From the NCBI RefSeq assembly GCF_023380205.1, contig NZ_CP093361.1:1-64000 (forward strand): 64,000 nucleotides of DNA, read 5' to 3'. Positions 8,434 to 16,950 of this stretch are shown here, piece by piece. This DNA is from Nicoliella spurrieriana. Lineage in GTDB: Bacteria; Bacillota; Bacilli; Lactobacillales; Lactobacillaceae. Numbering within the stretch: position 1 is the stretch's first letter; each line of letters starts with the position of its first letter. Position numbers and translations under genes: made by a program. The notes under the pieces were generated by a model. It was not told where the DNA came from, searched no databases, and saw nothing but the letters and a program-made list of their open reading frames with translations.

Positions 8434-9648
8434 CTAGTATGCTAATTTTTTTAAAGTGGTGCTTAAAACAGCGAGTCCGTTTGCTAAGTCCTTGGACTTG
8501 GTAAATTCCCTTGGTGAATGGCTCACCCCACCAACGCTAGGCACAAAAATCATCCCCGTTGGAATTTGATAGGAAATGACCTGGGCATCATGCCCGGCGC
8601 CCGATGAAATGGCGGTCTGGCTCAAATTTAATTCAGCCGCTGATTGACTAATCGTTGCGATCAGCTCCGGAGCCATCCGTGATGGTTGCACGTTGGTCGT
8701 AATGTCAATATCGATTGCCCGGTGTGCACAAATCGAACGCACCTGTGCCAAGGCGTTCGCTAGGACCGCTTGATCGAGGTCACGCATGTCCAATGAAAAG
8801 ACTACCTTACCCGGAATCACGTTGGTCACATTCGGAAAGACGTTTAACTTCCCGATCGTAAACCGTAAATCAGTAAATTGATGCAGGGCCTTATAAATGG
8901 AGTTCATCACCGCATTGGCAGTTTGCAATGCATCATCACGCATGTCCATTGGCGTCGTCCCGGCATGGTTGGCCTTCCCGTTCACGGTGATCAATAACCG
9001 CATCTGACCGGTAATTCCGGAAACCACGCCGACTTCCACCCCGTGGGCTTCTAAAACGGGCCCCTGTTCGATATGCAATTCCAGATACTCCTTAACGTGC
9101 AAGCGTTGCGACCGCATTTGAATGACGTCGTTCAACGTTTTCACCGCAGCTTCACGTGCCGTCGCAAAATCAGTCCCCTGTTCATCCAATAACGCCAGGT
9201 TGGTGCGATCAAATTGATCAGTCGCAAATTTAGACCCGGAAAAGGTGGTTTCAAAACGTGACCCCTCTTCTTCGGAGAAGGACACGGCCACTAACGGAAC
9301 GGTGGAACTCCCCATCGTTGTGAATAAATCACCGATGGCCACAAGGCTGGCTAAATCACCGTACAGCCCATCATATAGCCCCCCATGTTCAACGGTGTCC
9401 ATGTGCGAACCGGTTAAGATTACGGCTTGATCATTCAAGTCAGCGGTATTCGCTGCAAACACGTTGCCCATCTGATCCATGAATACGTTCAGGCCAAACC
9501 GCTTCGCAGCATCGGCATACTCAAGTTGGCCGCGAATCCATTGGTCATCATATACCTTGCGGGTAAAACCAGCGGGTTGCACTTTACCAATCTCACTAAA
9601 TGTATTTAATAGCGATAGTAAGGAATCGCTTTTGACTGAATCCATCAT
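8434..9648 (-). CDS. allC: Allantoate amidohydrolase (M20 family)
   Basis: About 404 aa metal-dependent amidase/carbamoylase of the M20/AllC group. It removes a carbamoyl nitrogen from allantoate to give ureidoglycine, CO2 and ammonia. Metal-site motifs are GSHMDTVEHGGLYDG (His and Asp ligands), SFSEEEGSRF (catalytic and ligand Glu), LELHIEQGPVLE, and a C-terminal GAGHDAQ. An upstream in-frame ATG at 9657 abuts the GAGAG ribosome binding site with no spacing, so the ATG at 9648 (or 9645) is preferred. It is the first gene of the operon with pucG and is divergent from pucR across a 140-nt AT-rich control region. Beta-ureidopropionase or N-carbamoyl amino acid hydrolase are family alternatives, but the context favours allantoate. 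Confidence 0.88.
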   Translation of the reverse strand: MMDSVKSDSLLSLLNTFSEIGKVQPAGFTRKVYDDQWIRGQLEYADAAKRFGLNVFMDQMGNVFAANTADLNDQAVILTGSHMDTVEHGGLYDGLYGDLASLVAIGDLFTTMGSSTVPLVAVSFSEEEGSRFETTFSGSKFATDQFDRTNLALLDEQGTDFATAREAAVKTLNDVIQMRSQRLHVKEYLELHIEQGPVLEAHGVEVGVVSGITGQMRLLITVNGKANHAGTTPMDMRDDALQTANAVMNSIYKALHQFTDLRFTIGKLNVFPNVTNVIPGKVVFSLDMRDLDQAVLANALAQVRSICAHRAIDIDITTNVQPSRMAPELIATISQSAAELNLSQTAISSGAGHDAQVISYQIPTGMIFVPSVGGVSHSPREFTKSKDLANGLAVLSTTLKKLAY

Positions 9649-9788
9649 TAACACCATCTCTCAATTCATATTTGATGTTCTCATTATCACAAATAATTAA
9701 TTGATTATCATTGTATTTTAATCTAAATAACTGTATGATTTTAGTAAATTTATCCAAATGAGCTGAATTAATACGCGAGGGCTAAATA

Positions 9789-11357
9789 ATGAAATTAAAT
9801 GAACTATTAGAATCGCCACAGTTTCGAAAAATTAAATTAGCGAACCAGCAAGCGAATTTATCCACCAACGTGGTTACGATTGGGATGATGGAAGCCCCAG
9901 ACATCATTAACTACGTTGTCCCGGGCCAACTACTGGTCACGACTGGCTACCATTTTCAAAATAACATCACGGGATTAAAGGAATTGATCACCGCGATGAA
10001 GCAACGTGGGGCTGCGGCAATTGGCATCAAGGAACACCGCTACTTCAGCAAAATTCCGGACGACGTCATTGAGCTTGCGGACCGATTACAATTTCCCATT
10101 TTATTGCTGCCGGAAAGCGTGGGCCTTTCGGTCATCGTACGGGATTTATTACACGTGGTGTTGGAGCAACAAACCGACGAACTCACCAAGATCATGAACG
10201 ATTCCTTGTACATTTCGAAGTACATCCTAGCGGAACGCAGCGACAACGAAATTTTAGATCACATCTCAGAAATGCTGCGCTGCGACGTGTTTATCATCGA
10301 TACCTTTGGGCGGCTTCAAGCTAAGAACCGGACCGCAACCGTCAATGATGAATTATTAGACTACGTTGCCACGAAATTAGAGCTGCTAAAGCTGACCGAA
10401 TCCCAGACCCTGTTGGAAAATTATATTATCTATCCATTAAAGACGGTCAATAAATTAACCAGTCGCTTCGTTATTTTCAATTTAACCGGAATCCATAGCT
10501 CCGGTCAGCACCTGTTGATTGATAACATGGTCAACCTCTTAAGCCTCGAAAACATGCAGGTCGGCATCAATATTAACGACGAACGACAACGACGGAGTGA
10601 ATTTTTTGAAACCCTGTTATCGCGCAACGTTTCTAAGGAGGTCTTCCAAAGCACCCTGACCTTTCAGGACATGGATATTAATGACCACTGTCGGGCGTTC
10701 GCAATTGATGAGGCGAATTCCATCGATACCGGGAACCACCAATCGTCGATGCACCGCATCATTGACTACGTATATTGGTACTTCCAAAAAATTAAAATTC
10801 CCATTATCGTGATTAACTGGGACTTTAAAATCTCGGTCCTCGTCAAAACCGAAGTCGACCTAGATCCTATTTTAAAGGACCTCGCTGACTTTATCGTTAG
10901 TAATTTTACGGAGTTTAAAATTCGGATTGGCTTTTCTAACTACACCAAGCAGTTATTTAACTTTAAGAAGCTAATGAACGAATCCAATGAGGCCCTCGAC
11001 TTGGCAAAGAATACCCATTCTAGTGTCCCGGTCAAATTTAAACCCGACGACGTGGATGATATTTTGAACCTAATTCCTAAAAATGAGGTCCGCATGTTTA
11101 TCCACAATGCATTAGAACCAATCCTTAATTTGGGGACCAATGAGCGCCAGCAATTAATGGAACTATTGGAGCAGTACTTCATGGAAAATCAGTCGCTCTC
11201 GAAAGCCGCTGATAATCTATTTATCCACCGAAATACCGCTGTTTACCGCCTCAAGAAAATTGAAAAGGTGTTGGAAGTGAACCTAAAAGAGCCCAGCGTG
11301 GTTGAAAAACTGTCACTCGCCATTAAGTTAAACGCAATTAATCACCATGATGCTTAA
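9789..11357 (+). CDS. pucR: PucR-family transcriptional regulator of the allantoin genes
   Basis: 522 aa. The N-terminal ~120 residues match the PucR ligand-sensing domain (PGQLLVTTGYHF, RGAAAIGIKEHRYF, ADRLQFPILLLPE). The middle resembles the GGDEF-like PucR linker. The C-terminus (about 460-515) is a helix-turn-helix of the PucR/CdaR type (LSKAADNLFIHRNTAVYRLKKIEK). In Bacillus, PucR activates ureide-catabolism genes in response to allantoin-pathway metabolites. Its divergent position beside allC strongly suggests the same role here. The ATG follows GAGGG at a 7-nt gap. Single-gene unit ending at the terminator at 11394-11443. I could not identify a convincing match to the Bacillus PucR box in either control region. 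Confidence 0.88.
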   Translation: MKLNELLESPQFRKIKLANQQANLSTNVVTIGMMEAPDIINYVVPGQLLVTTGYHFQNNITGLKELITAMKQRGAAAIGIKEHRYFSKIPDDVIELADRLQFPILLLPESVGLSVIVRDLLHVVLEQQTDELTKIMNDSLYISKYILAERSDNEILDHISEMLRCDVFIIDTFGRLQAKNRTATVNDELLDYVATKLELLKLTESQTLLENYIIYPLKTVNKLTSRFVIFNLTGIHSSGQHLLIDNMVNLLSLENMQVGININDERQRRSEFFETLLSRNVSKEVFQSTLTFQDMDINDHCRAFAIDEANSIDTGNHQSSMHRIIDYVYWYFQKIKIPIIVINWDFKISVLVKTEVDLDPILKDLADFIVSNFTEFKIRIGFSNYTKQLFNFKKLMNESNEALDLAKNTHSSVPVKFKPDDVDDILNLIPKNEVRMFIHNALEPILNLGTNERQQLMELLEQYFMENQSLSKAADNLFIHRNTAVYRLKKIEKVLEVNLKEPSVVEKLSLAIKLNAINHHDA

Positions 11358-11393
11358 TTAGTACTAATAAACAATCATTATCTATAATTACAC

Positions 11394-11443
11394 AAAAAAG
11401 AATCTGTAATCTAAAAAACTAGATTGCAGATTCTTTGATTTTT
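11394..11443 (+). terminator. Intrinsic terminator of pucR
   Basis: AAAGAATCTG and TAATCTA pair with AGATTGCAGATTCTTT across an A-rich loop, followed by a T-rich tail at about 11437-11443. Confidence 0.85.
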
Positions 11444-11565
11444 ACGCCATAACTTAACTGATCATCATCATTTGCATTATAAATGCATTATAAATATTTT
11501 TTATTAAACATATAAACAATGTTTATGAACTATTTTAAAGCCCTATATAACTGATTTAAAAAGAT

Positions 11566-11594
11566 TTGATTGTTATAAAAATATATAGTAAGAT
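11566..11594 (+). promoter_or_regulatory. Promoter of the small secreted protein gene
   Basis: TTGATT at 11566-11571 and TAAGAT at 11589-11594 are 17 nt apart, upstream of the gene at 11640. A 15-bp dyad (ATAAACA-A-TGTTTAT, 11512-11526) and a tandem 11-mer GCATTATAAAT (11474-11495) lie further upstream. Confidence 0.6.
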
Positions 11595-11639
11595 ACATAG
11601 GCAATAAAATTATTTTATAATAGGTAGGTTATTTAATCC

Positions 11640-12167
11640 ATGAAAATTAAAAAGTTTATATCCATTCTTTCAGTTACAGCTTTATTAAGTGGCGCAACAG
11701 CGAATGTTTTCACTCCGAATCAATCCGTTAACGCTACAACTACTAAAAAGTCGTTCAATAGTCAAAGCTCAAAAAATCTTAATTCTATTTACAACAATTT
11801 CATTAATGCCAAGTACTCAAAAACAGTTAAGCTTGATAAAAAATCTCATATGCAATTAAATCATCATCACAATAAATCATATGATAATATGAATAATTGG
11901 ATCGTCAAAAATATTATTAAGGCCAACGCCAAAGAAAAATTGAACAGTGCCTATGTTACTAATCTTAAAATTAACGGAAATAAAGCGAGTTACATCGTTA
12001 CATTCGTTCTCCTTGGCAAAAATTATTCACATGAAATAGAGTTTGCAGGTAAGGCAACTTTAACATCATCTAAATCTAACAAGAATCAAAAATTTGAAAA
12101 AATTAGTATTAATAAGGGTGTCATTAAGGATACAAAGGTTAAAGAACCCTTAGTTGGGCAAAAATAA
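11640..12167 (+). CDS. Small secreted protein of unknown function
   Basis: 175 aa. It has a clear Sec signal peptide: MKIKK, a hydrophobic core ISILSVTALLSGATA, and a likely cleavage after VNA at about residue 31. The mature part is Lys/Asn/Ser-rich and basic. A Ser/Asn-rich N-terminal third is followed by a segment with alternating hydrophobic residues (NLKINGNKASYIVTFVLLGK, IEFAGKATLTS), suggesting a small beta-rich domain. There is no anchor, so it is probably released or held by charge. The gene is much more AT-rich than the allantoin genes beside it, which may indicate a different history. Own promoter (11566-11594) and terminator (12259-12308). I do not recognise the family. Confidence 0.75.
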   Translation: MKIKKFISILSVTALLSGATANVFTPNQSVNATTTKKSFNSQSSKNLNSIYNNFINAKYSKTVKLDKKSHMQLNHHHNKSYDNMNNWIVKNIIKANAKEKLNSAYVTNLKINGNKASYIVTFVLLGKNYSHEIEFAGKATLTSSKSNKNQKFEKISINKGVIKDTKVKEPLVGQK

Positions 12168-12258
12168 TAATGATTTAACCGGACTTAGATTAATGTCATA
12201 AATTCAAGCGAGCTTATAAAATCACTTTTGATCGGAATTCAATCCTATAATTTAAAAT

Positions 12259-12308
12259 AAAGCCCCCCATCGACTGAACACTTTCTGTCCAACCAATGGG
12301 GGGCTTTT
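12259..12308. terminator. Bidirectional terminator between convergent genes
   Basis: AAAGCCCCCCAT (12259-12270) pairs with ATGGGGGGCTTTT (12296-12308). It lies between the plus-strand secreted protein gene and the convergent minus-strand SRR gene. Confidence 0.9.
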
Positions 12309-12355
12309 CAACTACGTCATTAATGACGATTTTTTATATTATTACTCGAATTGAA

Positions 12356-15300
12356 TTATTTTTGGCGCTTGTACATGCCAGCAAAGATGCCAGAAACTGC
12401 AACCATTGCGAGACCGACTAATGAAAATTCACTTGTGGTGTGATTTTCACTGGTTTGTGGTAACTGCGCCTTTTGATTGAACTTAGCTGAGTCCCTGTAT
12501 TTGTACGTAGCATTAGCGGCTGTTCCCCCGTGCTTCAATGCATAGGAATGCTTAGCACCCGCACCATGCTTGACGTTGACACCATGCTTACCAAACCGAC
12601 GGTGTTGCTTGTTCTTGTAGCTGGTAATTTGGGTGGTTGTCTTTTGCTTGCGTTGTTCCTTGTACTTAGCACGCCGTTTCTTATTCGCACTGGCTGTTTG
12701 TTTCCCCTTATTAGTCTTACGGTTGAACTGATCACGAGCACCCTTGATATCAGTTTCGCCACCCTTTTTACTCTTCTTCGCAGTGGTGGTCTTCTTGCTT
12801 GATTGGGTGTGCTTTGATTTGCCAGCCGGTTCCACATCAACACTAGTGGACTTGGAAGTCACTACCGACGTTACCTCACTACTGGTCGTGCTGGACGCAG
12901 TCGAACTAACGGCACTGGAAGTCGATGAAGCCACTGAAGAAGCGCTGCTAGTGGCACTACTACTGGTAAAACTGCTCTTCGCACTGCTGCTAGTCGTACT
13001 TGCGCTGCTAACTAAGCTGCCACTGGACAATGTGTAATTAGAAGCCGATGATGAAGTAACACTGGTTACTGAATTATCAACATGAATAATCGTCGGTACT
13101 GTAGGAGTAGTGCTGGATGGATTACTTGGCGTAACGGATGGCGTGGTAGAACCAGTTGATGAGGATGACAAACTGTAGTAAATGGTATATGCAGTGCTGG
13201 TTGATGAACCACCAGCAACTGGTGCGTAACTGGAAGCATAGCTAGCTGGATTCGTTGCCGTTGATTGAACTAGGTAGACGGCCGAGCCACTCACAAGCGA
13301 TGCGGGGGCACCGTATGCAGCAAATTCACCACTGGTTGGTACCCAACTACCGTAGGCCACTACTGAATTTGTAAACGCATCGACACCCGCACTCCGGTTA
13401 TAATCAACCGCTTGAACCACTGCTGATGAAAGGGCGTGGTTATTGCTATCAACTAGATTAAAGGTTCTAGTATGGGTTTCAGTTAGTTGATCAGCAGCAA
13501 TCCCGGATGGCAAAGCATTGGCTGCATAGGAAACGATTCGATGCGTTAAATAAATCTTATATAATGTGCTAGCTTTTGAGTTGAACGTCAGGTTATTAAG
13601 GGAAGTATTCGCACTTGCATCCCATTCGTAATTATCTGGTACTAAACTCTCTAGGTCACCGACCGATGATCCAGCAGACCCACTTCTAGTCGTTGTTTTA
13701 ATATCCAAAGCCTTACTATCGGTGTTGTCATAGTAGCTAAAAGTATAGGCGATGGCATTTACGGAATAAACGGCGTTAGCGCTAAATGCAGATGAAGCGG
13801 ATACATCACTACCATTATCTGCACTAACAGTCGATGCGGCTACTGAAGAAGTTAGCGTATAGCCACTAATACTGTCAGCAACGGCTGGGAAGGTGTATTC
13901 ACTAACGTTGGAACTATTCGCACTCCAGTTCGTGTATGATACTGAACTAGTAACGTAGTCATAGATGGCACTTCTCGTAAAGGTGACGGAAGCTGATGAC
14001 GCTGTGCTAACAGGTTTGCCATTACCATCAACAAAGCTGACGGTTCTGGTGTAGGTTTGAGCTAGGCTAGCTGATGATAACGCATTCCCGTTAGGTAGGT
14101 TATTCGTATCGCCGGGTGCAAAGGTACTTGTTTTATGGGTTAGATAAACGGTATAAGAAGCAGCAGAAGAGCCAATTGATAAGGAAGATAATGATTCATT
14201 AGCACTTGAATCCCAAACATAATTAGCGTATTGGGATGCCGCAAATGAGGTAACACTATTGATATTAATTGAACTTCCGGGTATTCCACTAATAGGAAAT
14301 GATGAAGCCAGAGAAGATTGGTTAGTATTGTCAAAGAAGTTAAAGGTATCGGATACACTAGTGATTGGTTTGTAATATAGATTAACTTGCTGTGCAACTA
14401 TTTTATTCCCATTATCAGTACTAACACCACCTGTAATAAACTTACCTAAAATAACAGGATTACCACTTGCATCACTAGATGCATATGAAGTACCAGTATT
14501 ATTAATAAAAGCATGGTCAAAATCATACCCACTGATTGATTTAACAGGGACTGCAAATGAGTTACCCGGATAAATATTATCCCCAGTTAGGTATTGAGTA
14601 CTAGATCCAGCAGATGCAATTGCACTACCATTTTGATCTAAGTAGGAAACTTGAACCGGGTAGGTAAATAAAGTAGCTACAGGTGAAAAATGAGCATATG
14701 CAACACTCCCTTGTTTTTCACTAGCCCCACTACTGTCAACATTATAGTAAGAAATATCACTATAACTACTATTATTAGCAGTATCACTTAAATTATATGA
14801 AAGGCCGAAGTTGTCACCGGGTTTAAAATTAATTGAATAGTAACTAGATGGTAAACTAAATAATAAAATAGAAACTCCACTAGTTGCGGAAGTAGTATTT
14901 GCAGTATCAGAGTAATTAAACTGCCAAGTTGAAGAATCAGTTGACTTTATAAAATGAACGTAGCTACTAATATCACTATCAGAAATAGTAGTGGTAGAAG
15001 TGGAACCACTATTATTTGTATAATAAAAACTCAAACTGGAAATATCACTAACTACCGAATCAGAAAATGGAGAATTCCCATTACTGTTATTTACATATGC
15101 ATTTGCATATCCATAATAAATGGTATTCCCGTCATCGGAATATGAATTATTTTGAATTAAAGTAGTTGTATGATAAGCAATTGATGCATTGCTAGGTTTA
15201 CTACTTTCATTAAAAATGACTCTATTACTATAAGTAGTCGTTCCATTTTTATTATCAATAGCATTGCTTGAAATACCAAGACCAACTTTACTTGCAAGCA

Positions 15301-15961
15301 CCGGTGCACTATCAACCACCGATTCATTACTAGTTGCAGGAATTTGAGCAATATCTGATCCAGAACTTGAACCATCATCACCCATTCTTAAATCTAACTC
15401 AAGCTCATTATCAGTATTCACAGCTGCATTGGCATTAATGTCCAATGTATTAGTAGTATTATCAGCACTAGTGTTAGCACCAGAATTAGAACCCGAGCTA
15501 GGTTTTGACCCAATATCAGCACTCGCAGCAGCGCTTCCATTTGAATTAACGGCTTCACTGGACTTCCCACTGTAAGTCACCCCTACATTCGCACTGGTTG
15601 TTGATCCTGAGGTCGTACTGCTGTTGCTTGCACTGGCACTGGTACTTGCACCGCTACTGGTTGTTGAAGTAGCACTGCTACTATCAGCTGCACCTGAACT
15701 AGCTTTATCACTAGCGCCAGAAGTCGCATCAGCCTTAGCACTTGTATCTGTGCTGCTTGTACTGCCACCCTGATTGGTGTTAGTATCGGCATTCGCCACC
15801 GCTTCAGTGAAGCCGAAGCTATGGTTATCCATTACCTGTGGAGCTGTTTCCACAGCTAAAAAGGTAAAAGCAGCGGTTCCTAAGACGACCCATTGTTTCT
15901 TTACTTTATGTAATACTTTTTTTTCATTCGTTTTCTTGTACTCGAATTTATTGTATTTCAT
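12356..15961 (-). CDS. Serine-rich MucBP-type surface adhesin with LPQTSE anchor
   Basis: 1201 aa. A KxYKxGKxW-type signal peptide covers residues 1-58. A Ser-rich linker (60-200) leads to a non-repetitive head (about 222-430) shared with the protein at 18425. A MucBP-like module (433-531, with VSYLDQNGSAIASA and DNIYPG) is followed by two repeated MucBP/MUB-like units (537-735 and 738-930; FNFFDNTN, FSYYDNTD, YTRTVSFVDGNG, HTRTFNLVDSNN). A Pro/Ser linker and Ser-rich stalk (935-1042) come before a strongly basic segment (1046-1164) rich in Lys, Arg and His. The anchor is LPQTSE (1167-1172), a hydrophobic helix and KRQK. LPQTxE is the sortase signal described in Lactiplantibacillus plantarum. 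The likely function is wall-anchored adhesion to mucin or other glycans (inferred). The promoter region is at about 15965-16040. Confidence 0.9.
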   Translation of the reverse strand: MKYNKFEYKKTNEKKVLHKVKKQWVVLGTAAFTFLAVETAPQVMDNHSFGFTEAVANADTNTNQGGSTSSTDTSAKADATSGASDKASSGAADSSSATSTTSSGASTSASASNSSTTSGSTTSANVGVTYSGKSSEAVNSNGSAAASADIGSKPSSGSNSGANTSADNTTNTLDINANAAVNTDNELELDLRMGDDGSSSGSDIAQIPATSNESVVDSAPVLASKVGLGISSNAIDNKNGTTTYSNRVIFNESSKPSNASIAYHTTTLIQNNSYSDDGNTIYYGYANAYVNNSNGNSPFSDSVVSDISSLSFYYTNNSGSTSTTTISDSDISSYVHFIKSTDSSTWQFNYSDTANTTSATSGVSILLFSLPSSYYSINFKPGDNFGLSYNLSDTANNSSYSDISYYNVDSSGASEKQGSVAYAHFSPVATLFTYPVQVSYLDQNGSAIASAGSSTQYLTGDNIYPGNSFAVPVKSISGYDFDHAFINNTGTSYASSDASGNPVILGKFITGGVSTDNGNKIVAQQVNLYYKPITSVSDTFNFFDNTNQSSLASSFPISGIPGSSININSVTSFAASQYANYVWDSSANESLSSLSIGSSAASYTVYLTHKTSTFAPGDTNNLPNGNALSSASLAQTYTRTVSFVDGNGKPVSTASSASVTFTRSAIYDYVTSSVSYTNWSANSSNVSEYTFPAVADSISGYTLTSSVAASTVSADNGSDVSASSAFSANAVYSVNAIAYTFSYYDNTDSKALDIKTTTRSGSAGSSVGDLESLVPDNYEWDASANTSLNNLTFNSKASTLYKIYLTHRIVSYAANALPSGIAADQLTETHTRTFNLVDSNNHALSSAVVQAVDYNRSAGVDAFTNSVVAYGSWVPTSGEFAAYGAPASLVSGSAVYLVQSTATNPASYASSYAPVAGGSSTSTAYTIYYSLSSSSTGSTTPSVTPSNPSSTTPTVPTIIHVDNSVTSVTSSSASNYTLSSGSLVSSASTTSSSAKSSFTSSSATSSASSVASSTSSAVSSTASSTTSSEVTSVVTSKSTSVDVEPAGKSKHTQSSKKTTTAKKSKKGGETDIKGARDQFNRKTNKGKQTASANKKRRAKYKEQRKQKTTTQITSYKNKQHRRFGKHGVNVKHGAGAKHSYALKHGGTAANATYKYRDSAKFNQKAQLPQTSENHTTSEFSLVGLAMVAVSGIFAGMYKRQK

Positions 15962-16059
15962 CTTACCTCACGCCCCTTAATTTAACTAAATTATAATATT
16001 TTTAAGAATTAAAGTAAAACACAATTACTAAAAATATACTAATGAGGCATTTATCAAAA

Positions 16060-16105
16060 AAGCGTTGCGAATCAATGAATTTACATCCTTTGATTCACAA
16101 CGCTT
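16060..16105 (-). terminator. Terminator of the aldo-keto reductase-HAD operon
   Basis: AAGCGTTGCGAATCA (16060-16074) pairs with TGATTCACAACGCTT (16091-16105), followed on the minus strand by a T run. It lies 6 nt past the HAD gene stop. Confidence 0.88.
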
Positions 16106-16110
16106 ATCTA

Positions 16111-16932
16111 CTAATCTGCATCAGGATTATTCACAAACTTGTTAATGGCATAGGCAACTCCGTCATCAACATTACGTTTGGTCACAAACTGAGCAGCCGC
16201 CTTATTGTCCTCGATTGCGTTGCCCATCGCAACCCCGAGCCCAGCAAACTTAATCATCGAAAGATCATTGCCTTGATCTCCAATTGCCATGATGTTTTCA
16301 GGCTTTAGGTCCAGCTTTGCGGACAGTTCCTTTAGGGCATTGCCCTTACTAATGTCCTTATGCAAAAATTCCAGGAAGAACGGTTCCGTTTGAACCACGT
16401 ACAAGCGGTCACTAATGGCCTTTGGCATCTGTTCCTTCGCGTTAGTAATCTGTTCAGGCGTCCCAATCAACATCCCCTTGGTAATCGAAACGTCGGGCTT
16501 GATTTCTTCTGGCGTCCGGAACTGAATTGGTAACCGCACAATCGTACTTTCATAAACCGAATGGCGGCTCAAATCACGATTCAAGGCAACGATCGCCTCT
16601 GTATTTTCGAACTGGTAGTTCACACCGAACTTACGACTAAGCGCTTCGGTATCAACAAAGTCGTCATAGGTCAGCGTATGGTTCGCAATCACCTTCCCGT
16701 TGGCATCTTGTACCGACGCACCGTTGAAAGTGATTACGTACTCATCCGCCCCCGTAATCGATAGCTCATCGATGTACTTCTCAGCACCGGAAATTGGCCG
16801 GCCGGTACATAGTACCACCTTGACGCCCTTAGCACGAGCCGCCGCAATCGCTTGCTTAGTCGGTTCGCGGAGGACTTTGTTATCGTCAACTAGGGTGCCG
16901 TCAATGTCAATTGCAATTAATTTAATATCCAT
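16111..16932 (-). CDS. Cof-type HAD-IIB sugar-phosphate phosphatase
   Basis: 273 aa, cytoplasmic. HAD motif I is AIDIDGTL with nucleophile Asp9 and Asp11; motif II is CTGRP; motif IV is GDQGNDLSM near the C-terminus. The large C2-type cap inserted between motifs II and III and the length match the Cof/YidA group, which dephosphorylates sugar phosphates or other small phosphates with Mg2+. GAGGAG precedes the ATG. It lies 18 nt downstream of the aldo-keto reductase in the same orientation and ends at a strong terminator, so the two are probably co-transcribed. The substrate cannot be read from sequence. Confidence 0.88.
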   Translation of the reverse strand: MDIKLIAIDIDGTLVDDNKVLREPTKQAIAAARAKGVKVVLCTGRPISGAEKYIDELSITGADEYVITFNGASVQDANGKVIANHTLTYDDFVDTEALSRKFGVNYQFENTEAIVALNRDLSRHSVYESTIVRLPIQFRTPEEIKPDVSITKGMLIGTPEQITNAKEQMPKAISDRLYVVQTEPFFLEFLHKDISKGNALKELSAKLDLKPENIMAIGDQGNDLSMIKFAGLGVAMGNAIEDNKAAAQFVTKRNVDDGVAYAINKFVNNPDAD

Positions 16933-16950
16933 GGTTAGTACTCCTCAATT

